A stretch of DNA of 64,000 nucleotides, from NCBI GenBank assembly GCA_016937575.1, contig JAFHKN010000002.1, forward strand, positions 1,302,001 through 1,366,000, written 5' to 3'. This DNA is from Roseomonas aeriglobus (GTDB lineage Bacteria; Pseudomonadota; Alphaproteobacteria; Sphingomonadales; Sphingomonadaceae). Under the pieces are notes generated by a model. It ran no database searches. It saw only the letters and a program-made list of their open reading frames with translations, and was not told the origin of the DNA. Every line of letters begins with the position of its first letter. Position 1 is the first letter of the stretch. Below, piece after piece: positions 1 to 7,835 of this stretch. The position numbers were made by a program, and so were the translations under genes.

Positions 1-265
1 TGGTGGCATGGTTAACGTATTATTTCGGGACGGAATCGAATGCTTGTCGTGGCCCGCTGAAGAAAGGATGCGTTCAAAACGGCTTGATCGAGATCGGCCG
101 TTCAGCGCCAAGACAGCCGGACTGTGCCAAACACAACACAGTGGCCGACGGTTTCGAATCGGTCGCTTGTGGTGCCCCCGGCGCTTCCCTATAGGCGGCG
201 CGGGCACAATGAAGCGGTCTTTCGAGAGACGCGATCTCCCGACAGAACCGAAGTGGAGAGTGGGG

Positions 266-721
266 ATGGCTACGGTTCTCGAGACGTCGGGCGACATTCC
301 GTTTCCGGCGAACGACACAGGCGACGGATATCGGCCCAGCGCCGATGAACCCTTCATGAATCCGCGCCAGCAGGACTATTTCCGCGCCAAGTTGAATGCG
401 TGGAAGGACGCGATCTATCGCGAGGCCGCCGGTACGCTCACACAATTGCAGACCGATTCGCTGCGCGAATCCGACATTGCCGATCGCGCGACCAGCGAAA
501 CCGACTGGGGCATCGAACTGCGCACCCGCGACCGCCAGCGCAAGCTGATCGCCAAGATCGACGCGGCGCTGCGCCGGATCGACGAGGGCGAATACGGCTA
601 TTGCGAAGTGACCGGGGAGCCGATCCCGCTCGGTCGACTCGAAGCCCGTCCGACCGCGACGATGACCGTCGAGGCCCAGGAGCGGCACGAGCGCAACGAG
701 CGTGTCTCGCGCGAGGACTGA
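266..721 (+). CDS. dksA: RNA polymerase-binding protein DksA
   Basis: 151-residue DksA/TraR-family protein that binds the RNA polymerase secondary channel and, with ppGpp, adjusts transcription in the stringent response. The N-terminal half is the expected coiled-coil region (roughly residues 35-110, rich in Lys/Arg/Asp/Glu). The C-terminal finger begins YGYCEVTGEPI and continues RLEARPTAT. Only one of the four zinc-binding cysteines remains, which is the usual alphaproteobacterial form. The reading frame stays open upstream, but the ATG at 266 is preceded by a GGAGAG ribosome site and matches the usual family N-terminus, so it was chosen. The 265 bases before it show no gene. Confidence 0.9.
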   Translation: MATVLETSGDIPFPANDTGDGYRPSADEPFMNPRQQDYFRAKLNAWKDAIYREAAGTLTQLQTDSLRESDIADRATSETDWGIELRTRDRQRKLIAKIDAALRRIDEGEYGYCEVTGEPIPLGRLEARPTATMTVEAQERHERNERVSRED

Positions 722-816
722 CGCGGTTCAGCGGTTCCGTGCCGGCGTTTACGAAGTGGCAAGATTCGGCGTGATCTAATCGCGTCGCGCATACGATCTT
801 CCACTCGGCCGGGACG

Positions 817-1197
817 ATGATGGACCAGTTTTCCTCTTCAGGCGAATTTGCCGGCCTCGATGCCGCATCCGGAGCGGCCGCTGGCCGCGACGGCGGGCGC
901 GACAGCCTGCTGCTGGTCGCACCGCTCAAGCTCGCGTCGATGGCAGTGCCCGTCACCGTGCGTATCCGCAATCTGTCGAGCGGGGGCCTGATGGCCGAAT
1001 ATGCCGGCCGGGCGGACATCGGCGATGCGGCGGAAGTCGACGTGCGTGGCGTCGGGCTGGTCGCGGGTCGGGTCGCCTGGGTCGCGGAGGGCCGGATGGG
1101 CATCGCCTTCGACAAGGAGATCGACCCCAAGAAGGCGCGCAAGCCAGTGGCGGTCCCCTCGCGCAGGGCGGCCGCGGTCAAACGCGGAATCCTGTAG
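817..1197 (+). CDS. PilZ domain-containing protein
   Basis: 126-residue single-domain protein. Residues about 35-105 form a PilZ-like beta barrel, with the core motif RIRNLSSGGL (the D/N-x-S-x-x-G element) and a later GRVAWV...MGIAFD strand pair typical of this fold. PilZ domains usually bind cyclic di-GMP. The upstream RxxxR half of the binding motif is not clear here, so ligand binding is uncertain. It starts about 95 bases after dksA and may be expressed with it. The target process cannot be told from sequence. A GGDEF-EAL protein at 10.1 kb could supply or remove the ligand. Confidence 0.75.
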   Translation: MMDQFSSSGEFAGLDAASGAAAGRDGGRDSLLLVAPLKLASMAVPVTVRIRNLSSGGLMAEYAGRADIGDAAEVDVRGVGLVAGRVAWVAEGRMGIAFDKEIDPKKARKPVAVPSRRAAAVKRGIL

Positions 1198-1252
1198 CGT
1201 CGTCAGGGGCGGCGGTTTCGCCACCGCGGCCGCCCGGGCCTCACCCCATACG

Positions 1253-1282
1253 AAAAAGCCCGGCGCTGCAGTCGCCGGGCTT
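1253..1282 (-). terminator. Rho-independent terminator of the downstream DUF465 gene
   Basis: A 10-bp GC-rich inverted repeat (AAGCCCGGCG / CGCCGGGCTT, 7-nt loop) lies at 1256-1282. Read on the minus strand it is followed directly by a run of T at 1257-1253. It sits about 30 nt past the stop of the minus-strand DUF465 gene, so it should end that transcript. On the plus strand it may also serve the PilZ gene, although the T-run is shorter there. Confidence 0.75.
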
Positions 1283-1310
1283 CGCCGTGTCTAGCGATCC
1301 TGCTGCGGGA

Positions 1311-1466
1311 TCAGCTGTTCGCCATTTCTTCCTTGAGGCGCAGCTTCCGCTTCTTCAGTTCGGCGATGGCTGCCTGGTCCGGCGCCGGTCGTCCCTGCTC
1401 GTCTGCGATCCGGGCGTCGAGCGAAGCATGCTTGGCTTCGAGCGCCGTATAATGCGCGGTCTGCAT
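1311..1466 (-). CDS. DUF465 (YdcH-family) small coiled-coil protein
   Basis: 51-residue protein built from charged heptad-like helices, ending in the family signature LKKRKLRLKEEM. This matches the DUF465/YdcH family, small cytoplasmic proteins of unknown function common in proteobacteria. The start at 1466 (MQTAHYTAL) is chosen because AAGGAGAG lies just upstream; a longer open frame reaching 1643 has no such site. It is divergent from a second DUF465 gene at 1607 and followed by a clear terminator. Confidence 0.85.
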   Translation of the reverse strand: MQTAHYTALEAKHASLDARIADEQGRPAPDQAAIAELKKRKLRLKEEMANS

Positions 1467-1606
1467 GGATTGTTCTCTCCTTGCTTTCAGTTGCGGGAGG
1501 ATGAGTAGACCATGGATCGCAGCGCTTGTCGCGGGGCGTTTTGGATGCAATCGGTGACGCGTGCGGTTTTGCGTGACGAAACGTGCGTGAGCGAAGGGTG
1601 GGGTCG

Positions 1607-1804
1607 ATGGACGAGGCCGAGGTTCGGCAGAAACTGGCGGCATTGAAGGTCGAGCATCGCGACCTGGATGCCGCGGCCGAGGCGCTGCTGTGCCAGACCG
1701 CGCCCGATCAGCTGCTGATCGCGCGGCTGAAGAAGCGCAAGCTGTTGCTGAAGGACGAAATGGCGCAGCTGGAAGACATGTTGATTCCCGACATCATCGC
1801 CTGA
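1607..1804 (+). CDS. DUF465 (YdcH-family) small coiled-coil protein, second copy
   Basis: 65-residue protein with the same signature as the divergent neighbour (LKKRKLLLKDEM) and a helical N-terminal part. The start at 1607 (MDEAEV) follows an AAGGGTGGGG purine stretch. It is longer than the first copy by a C-terminal tail ending IPDIIA. Function is unknown for the family. The two genes share a promoter region of about 140 bp and probably arose by duplication, since no other gene lies between them. Confidence 0.85.
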   Translation: MDEAEVRQKLAALKVEHRDLDAAAEALLCQTAPDQLLIARLKKRKLLLKDEMAQLEDMLIPDIIA

Positions 1805-1964
1805 CGAGCGGACAGCGCCGTGACGTGGACGGTAAACGGGTCGTTAGCTTCGCAAGTGATCGCGCCGGATCGGGACACCCTGTCGGTGCGTTAACCCAAA
1901 ATCGGTCTTGGCGTGCCGAGTCGCGTCATGGCACGTGTTCCGCACAGGGGACAGGGAGTAGCAG

Positions 1965-2429
1965 ATGCGCGACGCGCCGCATTCGAGGATGCATCGCCGG
2001 CTGATCGATTCGCTTTACGTCGAATCGATGCTGCTGGCCGACGAGGCGCGCGGCTATTTCGACGAAGCCGGGCGCGCCGACCGCGAGTCGCTCGATGCGT
2101 TGTCGCGGGTGCTGTTCTCGTGCGAATCGATGAAGGTCACGACGCGGCTGATGCACGTCATCGCCTGGCTGCTCACCCAGCGCGCGGTGGCGAACGGGGA
2201 ATTGCGGGTGGCCGATGCACTCGATCCCTCGCGCCGGCTGGGCGATGCGCCGCTGACCGACGAGGGGGCGATCACGATGCTGCCCGATACGGCGCGTATC
2301 CTGATCGGCGCGAGTATCGACCTCCATCGCCGGGTCGGGCGGTTCGACGTCGCGCAAGCGCGTCCGCGGATGGTCGAAAGCCCGGTGCGCTCGATACAGG
2401 ATCGACTGGCGCTGGCGCTGGCGAGTTGA
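1965..2429 (+). CDS. rcdA: RcdA-like protein (DUF1465 family)
   Basis: 154-residue all-helical protein of the DUF1465 family. The Caulobacter member RcdA is an adaptor that helps ClpXP degrade the cell-cycle regulator CtrA. Family features seen are the early helix with SLYVESMLLADEARGYFD, the central SRVLFSCESMKVTTRLMHVIAWLL helix and a C-terminal SPVRSIQDRL segment. The start has a GGGAG ribosome site. It stands alone; its upstream region (1805-1964) carries one TTAACC half-site but no complete CtrA box. The role is inferred from the family. Confidence 0.85.
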   Translation: MRDAPHSRMHRRLIDSLYVESMLLADEARGYFDEAGRADRESLDALSRVLFSCESMKVTTRLMHVIAWLLTQRAVANGELRVADALDPSRRLGDAPLTDEGAITMLPDTARILIGASIDLHRRVGRFDVAQARPRMVESPVRSIQDRLALALAS

Positions 2430-2458
2430 GAGCAGGTTCAGCTCCGCCTGATCCGCCG

Positions 2459-2482
2459 TCATCCCCGCGGATGCGGGGATGA
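2459..2482. repeat. Short intergenic palindrome, REP-like
   Basis: A perfect 10-bp stem (TCATCCCCGC / GCGGGGATGA) with a 4-nt loop lies between two convergent genes. A near-identical element is at 6203-6230. It could act as a bidirectional terminator without a T-run, or simply be a dispersed repeat. Confidence 0.7.
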
Positions 2483-2492
2483 GGATAGAGCC

Positions 2493-3452
2493 TCAAGCCC
2501 CCAGGCGCGCCCGCGCCGCCGCATATTCGCGCGCCAGCTTTGCGACATAGTCTCCGGCCGGCATCACCGCATCGACCGCGCCGATGCCCTGGCCCGATCC
2601 CCAGATATCGCGCCACGCCTTGGCCTTCGACCCGTCGTTACCGCCGAAGTTCATCGTCTTCAGGTCGCCCTCGGGCAAATTATCGGGATCGAGCCCGGCG
2701 GCCTCGATCGAGCCGCGCAGATAGTTGCCGTGGACGCCGGTGAACAGGTTCGAATAGACGATATCGCTCGCCCGCCCCGCGACGATCCCCTGCTTGTAGG
2801 CATCGACGGCATTGGCTTCCGCCGTCGCGATGAAGGGCGAGCCGATATAGGCGAGGTCCGCGCCCATCGCCTGCGCCGCGAGCACCGCGTCGCCGGTCGC
2901 GATCGAGCCCGACAGCGCGAGCGGTCCGTCGAACCACTGCCGGATTTCTTGAACGATGGCGAAGGGCGACAGCCGCCCGGCATGGCCGCCGGCGCCGGTC
3001 GCGACCGCGATCAGCCCGTCGGCGCCTTTCTCCACCGCCTTGCGCGCGAAGCGGTCGTCGATGACGTCGTGCAGTGTGATTCCGCCCCAGCCCTGGACCG
3101 CGGTGTTCAGATCCTCGCGCGCGCCCAGCGAGGTGATGATGATCGGCACCTGCCACTTCGCACAGGTCGCGAGATCCGCCTCAAGCCGGTCATTCGACTT
3201 GTGGACGATCTGGTTGACCGCGAACGGGGCGGCCGGCGCGTCGGGATTGTCGCGATTCCACGCCGCGAGCTCTTCGGTGATCCGGTGAAGCCACTCGTCG
3301 AGCAACGCTTGCGGGCGTGCGTTGAGTGCGGGGAAGCTACCGACGATGCCCGCCTTGCACTGGGCGATGACCAGGTCGGGGTTCGAAATGATGAACAGCG
3401 GCGAGCCGATGACGGGAAGCCGAAGGCGATCGAACAGGGGGGGTAGAGCCAT
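2493..3452 (-). CDS. Nitronate monooxygenase family protein
   Basis: 319-residue FMN-dependent TIM-barrel enzyme of the nitronate monooxygenase (2-nitropropane dioxygenase) family, which oxidises alkyl nitronates. Seen: the N-terminal LPVIGSPLFIISNPDLV segment, the AVNQIVHKSNDR strand, the GAGGHAG flavin phosphate-binding loop near residue 150, and SGSIATGDAVLAAQAMGADLAYIGSPF, typical of the class. The start at 3452 (MALPPLF) fits the family length; the frame stays open upstream without a ribosome site. It is convergent with rcdA and divergent from the M1 peptidase gene. The exact substrate is not predictable. Confidence 0.88.
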   Translation of the reverse strand: MALPPLFDRLRLPVIGSPLFIISNPDLVIAQCKAGIVGSFPALNARPQALLDEWLHRITEELAAWNRDNPDAPAAPFAVNQIVHKSNDRLEADLATCAKWQVPIIITSLGAREDLNTAVQGWGGITLHDVIDDRFARKAVEKGADGLIAVATGAGGHAGRLSPFAIVQEIRQWFDGPLALSGSIATGDAVLAAQAMGADLAYIGSPFIATAEANAVDAYKQGIVAGRASDIVYSNLFTGVHGNYLRGSIEAAGLDPDNLPEGDLKTMNFGGNDGSKAKAWRDIWGSGQGIGAVDAVMPAGDYVAKLAREYAAARARLGA

Positions 3453-3594
3453 GATCCGTTTTCTGCCGCAACCCAAATGGGCTGTCCAGCCGACCCTGTG
3501 TGCGCTTCGTGAGATCGTCGGCGCGGGGCGGTTGCGCCGTGCGGCCGGCGGGCGCACAGACCGGCTCATCGAATAAATGCCCCGGAGTGTCGGA

Positions 3595-6183
3595 ATGAAG
3601 CGCCTTGCCACTGCCCTGTTGTTGATGACCGTTTCGACGCCCGCGCTCGCGCAGGGGCAGCTGCCGAAGACGGTCGTGCCGGTCAGCTATGACATCCGCG
3701 TCGAGCCCGATGCGGGCGCGATGACCTTCACCGGCAGCGAGACGGTAAACGTCCGCGTGACCGCACCGACCAAGACGATCGTGCTGAACGCGGCCGACCT
3801 GAATGTGACGCTGGCCAGCGTCGATGGCGTGCAAGTCAAGCCGGTGCTGAATGCCGAAGCGCAGACGCTGACGCTCAACCTCGCCAAGCCGTTGACCGCG
3901 GGCAATCACCGCGTCGCCTTTGTCTGGTCGGGCAAGATCAACACTTCGGCTGCCGGACTTTTCGCAATCGATTACACGAATCCGGACGGCAGCAAGGCGC
4001 GGATGCTCGCCACCCAGTTCGAGGCACCCGACGCGCGCCGCTTCGCACCGATGTGGGACGAGCCGGCGTTCAAGGCGAAGTTCACCTTGTCGGCCGTCGC
4101 GCCGAAGGGCCAGACGGCGTTCTCCAACATGCCGGCGAAGGTCACGAAGCTCAGCGGCGACAAGCAGCTGTACAGCTTCGCCGAGAGCCCGATCATGTCG
4201 AGCTACCTACTGTACCTCGGCATGGGGGATGTCGAGCGCAAGACGGTGATGGCCGGCAAGACTGAGATCGGCGTGATCACCCGCCGTGGCGTCATCGACC
4301 AGGCCGATTATGCGCTGGCCGCCGCCAAGCGCCTGCTACCCTATTACGAGGCGTATTTCGGCCAACCCTATCCGCTGCCCAAGATGGACATGATCGCCGG
4401 CCCCGGATCGTCGCAATTCTTCGGCGCGATGGAGAATTGGGGCGCGATCTTCTATTTCGAACCCGAACTGCTGTTCGATGCCAAGCGCGCGACGGTCGGC
4501 AACCAGCAGAGGATCTATTCTGTCATCGCGCATGAGATGGCCCATCAGTGGTTCGGCAACCTCGTCACCATGCGCTGGTGGGACGATCTGTGGTTGAACG
4601 AAGGCTTCGCCAGCTGGATGGAAGGCAAGGCGACCAACGATCTCAACCCGCAGTGGATCTATCGCGCGCTGACCGTCGCGACCGAGCGGGAAGCGGCGAT
4701 GCGGGCCGATGCGACCGCGGCGACGCATCCGGTCATCCGCAAGGTGACGACGGTCGACCAGATCGGCGAAGCGTTCGACACGATCACCTATCAGAAGGGT
4801 CAGGCCGTCATCGACATGTTGGAGAGCACCGTCGGCGAGGCGAAGTTCCGCGACGGCGTGCGGCGCTACATGGCGAAGTATAAATATGGCAACACCGTCA
4901 CCGATCAGCTGTGGGCCGAGATTTCGGCCGCCGCGGGCCGCGACGTCGCGCCGTTCATGCGCGACTTCACGTTGCAGGGCGGGGTACCGTTGATCAGCGT
5001 CACCACGGGCGGCTGCACGGGCGGTCGCGCGAACGTGACGTTCCGCCAGACCCGCTTCGGGCTCGACGCGGCGTCGAAGGCGCCGCAGACCTGGCGCGTG
5101 CCGGTCACCTGGACGACGCTGGGCGGCGGCCAGCAGGGCAGTGGGGCGAAGGAAGTCCGCGGCGCCACCCCGCAGACTGCGACGGCCGCGTGCGGGCCCG
5201 TCTTCGTCAACCCCGGCATGGGCGGCTATTATCGCACGCGCTACGATGGGGCTGGTCATGACGCCATCGTGAAGACCTTCGGCACCCTGCCAGTGGCGGA
5301 CCAGGTCGGCTTCATGGGCGATGATCTGGCGCTCGGGTTCAGCGGTGACCAGGATCTGGCACTCTATTTCCAAACCCTGGGTGCGGTCACCACCAATGCC
5401 GATCCGCTGGTCTGGACGATGGCGGCCGGTCAGCTCGCGCGGCTGTCGGCGCTCTACGAAGGTACGCCGCTCGGCGAGCGGATGCAGGCCAGGACACTCC
5501 AGATCCTCGCGCCCGCGCTCGATCGCTATGGCCTCGAGCCCAAGCGCGACGACGACGCGCAGGTGACGAACCTGCGCGAGCAGCTGGTGTCGATGCTGGG
5601 CGGGGCGGGCGATCCGCGCGTGGTCGAGCGCGCGCGCAAATATTTCGCGGCCGTTCGTCGCGATTCCTCGGCGATCCCGCCGGCGATCCGCGCGCCGATG
5701 CTTGGGACGTTCGCGCATAACGCCACGCCCGAGGACTGGGACGCGCTGCTCGCCGCCGCGCGGGCGGAAACCAACCCGGTGGTCAAGAACAACTATATCA
5801 ACCTGTTGGGTATCGCGAAGGACGACGCACTGGCGCGCCGGGCGCTCGATCTGGTCAAGACATCGGACTTCACCGACCAGCAGAAGGTCAGCCTGCTCGC
5901 CACCATCGCTCGCGAGCATCCCGACATGGCGTTCGATTTCGCGACGGCGAATGCAGCGACGATCAACGCCATGCTGGAGACGAGTTCGCGCTCGAGCTTC
6001 ATCGTCCAGCTGGGCGGCGGGTCGAACGATCCGGCGATGCCGGGAAAGATTACCGCCTGGGCGGAGAAGAACCTGCCCGCCGCCTCCCGCGCGCCGGCGC
6101 AGCGTACGGTGAACGCGATCAGGAATCGCGCGGTGTTTGCGGATCGCTTGCGCCCGGCGGTGACGCGCTGGGCGGGGATGTAA
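3595..6183 (+). CDS. M1 family metallopeptidase, exported
   Basis: 862-residue zinc aminopeptidase. Residues 1-20 form a Sec signal peptide ending near ALAQG, so it acts in the periplasm or outside. The family exopeptidase motif GAMENWG is followed by HEMAHQWFGN (H313, E314, H317) and WLNEGF with the third ligand E336, the complete HEXXH-x18-E zinc site. The C-terminal 350 residues are the helical ERAP1-like region. The start at 3595 gives a cleaner signal peptide than an upstream ATG at 3577. Unlike cytoplasmic PepN it is exported. It stands as a single gene ahead of a palindromic repeat. Confidence 0.93.
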   Translation: MKRLATALLLMTVSTPALAQGQLPKTVVPVSYDIRVEPDAGAMTFTGSETVNVRVTAPTKTIVLNAADLNVTLASVDGVQVKPVLNAEAQTLTLNLAKPLTAGNHRVAFVWSGKINTSAAGLFAIDYTNPDGSKARMLATQFEAPDARRFAPMWDEPAFKAKFTLSAVAPKGQTAFSNMPAKVTKLSGDKQLYSFAESPIMSSYLLYLGMGDVERKTVMAGKTEIGVITRRGVIDQADYALAAAKRLLPYYEAYFGQPYPLPKMDMIAGPGSSQFFGAMENWGAIFYFEPELLFDAKRATVGNQQRIYSVIAHEMAHQWFGNLVTMRWWDDLWLNEGFASWMEGKATNDLNPQWIYRALTVATEREAAMRADATAATHPVIRKVTTVDQIGEAFDTITYQKGQAVIDMLESTVGEAKFRDGVRRYMAKYKYGNTVTDQLWAEISAAAGRDVAPFMRDFTLQGGVPLISVTTGGCTGGRANVTFRQTRFGLDAASKAPQTWRVPVTWTTLGGGQQGSGAKEVRGATPQTATAACGPVFVNPGMGGYYRTRYDGAGHDAIVKTFGTLPVADQVGFMGDDLALGFSGDQDLALYFQTLGAVTTNADPLVWTMAAGQLARLSALYEGTPLGERMQARTLQILAPALDRYGLEPKRDDDAQVTNLREQLVSMLGGAGDPRVVERARKYFAAVRRDSSAIPPAIRAPMLGTFAHNATPEDWDALLAAARAETNPVVKNNYINLLGIAKDDALARRALDLVKTSDFTDQQKVSLLATIAREHPDMAFDFATANAATINAMLETSSRSSFIVQLGGGSNDPAMPGKITAWAEKNLPAASRAPAQRTVNAIRNRAVFADRLRPAVTRWAGM

Positions 6184-6202
6184 GGAGCGATCCGCTCTAC
6201 GT

Positions 6203-6230
6203 CGTCATCCCCGCCTTCGCGGGGATGACG
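6203..6230. repeat. Short intergenic palindrome, REP-like
   Basis: A perfect 12-bp inverted repeat (CGTCATCCCCGC / GCGGGGATGACG) with a CTTC loop sits in the 62-nt gap between two convergent genes. It shares its core with the elements at 2459 and 26049. It may terminate transcription from both sides. Confidence 0.75.
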
Positions 6231-6245
6231 GTGGCGGGGGGGGTG

Positions 6246-7121
6246 TCACCGCCGCGCGAACGCCTGCGCGATCAGACGCTTCGTCTCCGCCCAGGCAGCG
6301 CTCTCCGGCGCGACCAGTTCGACATGGCCGGTGGCGGGGACCGTGTGCAGCACCGCCCGGTCCCCCTTGGCCTGCGCGGCAGCGATATAGTCGGTCGCCA
6401 TGCGATATGGGATGATCTTGTCCTCGCGTCCGTTCACCAGGTCCTGTCGGACCCCCAGCGGGAAAAGGCGGGGAACGGACGTATCGGCGTAGGGATCGGC
6501 GCGACCCGTGCCGACCAGCTGCGCGACCACGTCCGTGCCGCAACCATTGTCCGGGCTGGCGGCGGTCGCCTCCAGATCGGGCAGCCCGCCCAGGCTGACG
6601 ACGGTGTCGATCGGTTGCGACCGCACGGTACGCAACACGCTATCCTTCGGCAGCTTCGGCCGGGCCGCCAGCCACAGCGCCAGATGCCCGCCCGCCGAAT
6701 GGCCGACCGCGACGATGCGGCGTGTGTCGAGTCCGAAGCGCTTCGCTTCACGCGACAATCGGTCTGCGGCCATGGCGGCATCGGCAAAAGTGCCAGGATA
6801 GCCGCCGCCCGCCCGGTCCACGCCGCGATAATCGATGTTCCAAACCGCATAGCCATCGCGGCGCAAGTCGTCGGCGATCCAGTTCATCAGGCTGCGATCG
6901 GCGATCGACGTCTGCCAGCATCCGCCGTGGACCATCAGCACGGTCTTGTACGGTGGCCTGGAGCCTTTCGGCAGCCACACGTCGACCTTCTGCATCGAAT
7001 CCGGGCCATAGGCGACGGTGGCATCGGGTTCGGGTTTGGGGCGTTTGGCCAGATCGGGCCAGGTGAGGAGATCGCCGGTCATGAGCGTAAGGCTAGCGGC
7101 GAGCAGGGCGTGAAGAAACAT
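6246..7121 (-). CDS. Alpha/beta hydrolase (esterase/peptidase-like), probably exported
   Basis: 291-residue alpha/beta hydrolase. The hydrophobic N-terminus (MFLHALLAASLTLM) looks like a signal peptide. The oxyanion motif HGGCW lies near residue 68 and the nucleophile elbow GHSAGGH near residue 140. A late Asp (NGREDKIIP) and His (TGHVEL) complete the Ser-Asp-His triad. The HGG/GHSAGG combination resembles BD-FAE and carboxylesterase-type enzymes. Substrate is unknown. It ends just past the palindrome shared with the M1 peptidase gene. Confidence 0.85.
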   Translation of the reverse strand: MFLHALLAASLTLMTGDLLTWPDLAKRPKPEPDATVAYGPDSMQKVDVWLPKGSRPPYKTVLMVHGGCWQTSIADRSLMNWIADDLRRDGYAVWNIDYRGVDRAGGGYPGTFADAAMAADRLSREAKRFGLDTRRIVAVGHSAGGHLALWLAARPKLPKDSVLRTVRSQPIDTVVSLGGLPDLEATAASPDNGCGTDVVAQLVGTGRADPYADTSVPRLFPLGVRQDLVNGREDKIIPYRMATDYIAAAQAKGDRAVLHTVPATGHVELVAPESAAWAETKRLIAQAFARR

Positions 7122-7165
7122 GGCGGGAGCCTAGCGAAAACATAGGTCTCGCGAAAAGGGGCGTG

Positions 7166-7708
7166 TCAGCCTGCGTTCGGCATCGTCGGGCGCATCGGGA
7201 CGCCGGCGGCGCGGTCGCGCGCGCGGCTCGCGTTGCGCCGCCCCTCGAGCAGTTCGACCACCTGCGCGGCGAAACTCGACAATTGGCGCTTGTCACGCTC
7301 GCTCAGCCCGTCGGCGCGGGGAGTGGGATCGAAAATGCAGACCGTCCCCAGCCGCGCACGGTTGAGTGCCTTGATCGGCGCAGCGGCGTAGAAGCGGACC
7401 CCGCCGTCGGTCAGGACATGGGGGTTGGTCCGGAACAGCGGATGCAGCCGGGCGTCGGGCACTACCGTCACATCGTCGCTGTCGAGAATGTGGGTGCAGA
7501 AGGATTGGGCCCGCTGGACGGCATTTCTTTCGACGCCGTAACGCGCCTTGTACCATTGACGCTCTTCATCGATGAACGAGACGATGGCGCTGCGCACGGC
7601 GAACGTCGTTGCGATCCGACGGGCCAGATCGTCGAACGCCGGCTCGGCGCCGGTGTCGAGCACGTCATACCCCTTGAGCGTCGCGATGCGGACCGCTTCG
7701 GTGACCAT
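7166..7708 (-). CDS. GAF domain-containing protein
   Basis: 180-residue protein made almost wholly of one GAF domain (about residues 20-155), with FIDEERQWYKARYGV, an SFCTHIL segment and the FYAAAPI...GTVCIFD strands common in small bacterial GAF sensors. No output domain follows, only an Arg/Ala-rich tail. The ligand cannot be told. A good ribosome site (GGGAGAAAGAGG) precedes the start. It is divergent from parC across a 127-bp region. Confidence 0.85.
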   Translation of the reverse strand: MVTEAVRIATLKGYDVLDTGAEPAFDDLARRIATTFAVRSAIVSFIDEERQWYKARYGVERNAVQRAQSFCTHILDSDDVTVVPDARLHPLFRTNPHVLTDGGVRFYAAAPIKALNRARLGTVCIFDPTPRADGLSERDKRQLSSFAAQVVELLEGRRNASRARDRAAGVPMRPTMPNAG

Positions 7709-7835
7709 CCTCTTTCTCCCTGGGATCGCGATTTTATCGAAAATAGCTTACAAATCTATGAGCATGGCAATGATTTTTACGACCGTTATGGTGGCTTTGC
7801 GTCGCTGAGCGCGCCCTGCTAACGCTTGCCGTCGC

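Noticed and set aside
4336..5919. Minus-strand 527-codon frame opposite the M1 peptidase gene
   Set aside because: It is antisense to a gene with a full HEXXH-x18-E site and shows no domain of its own.
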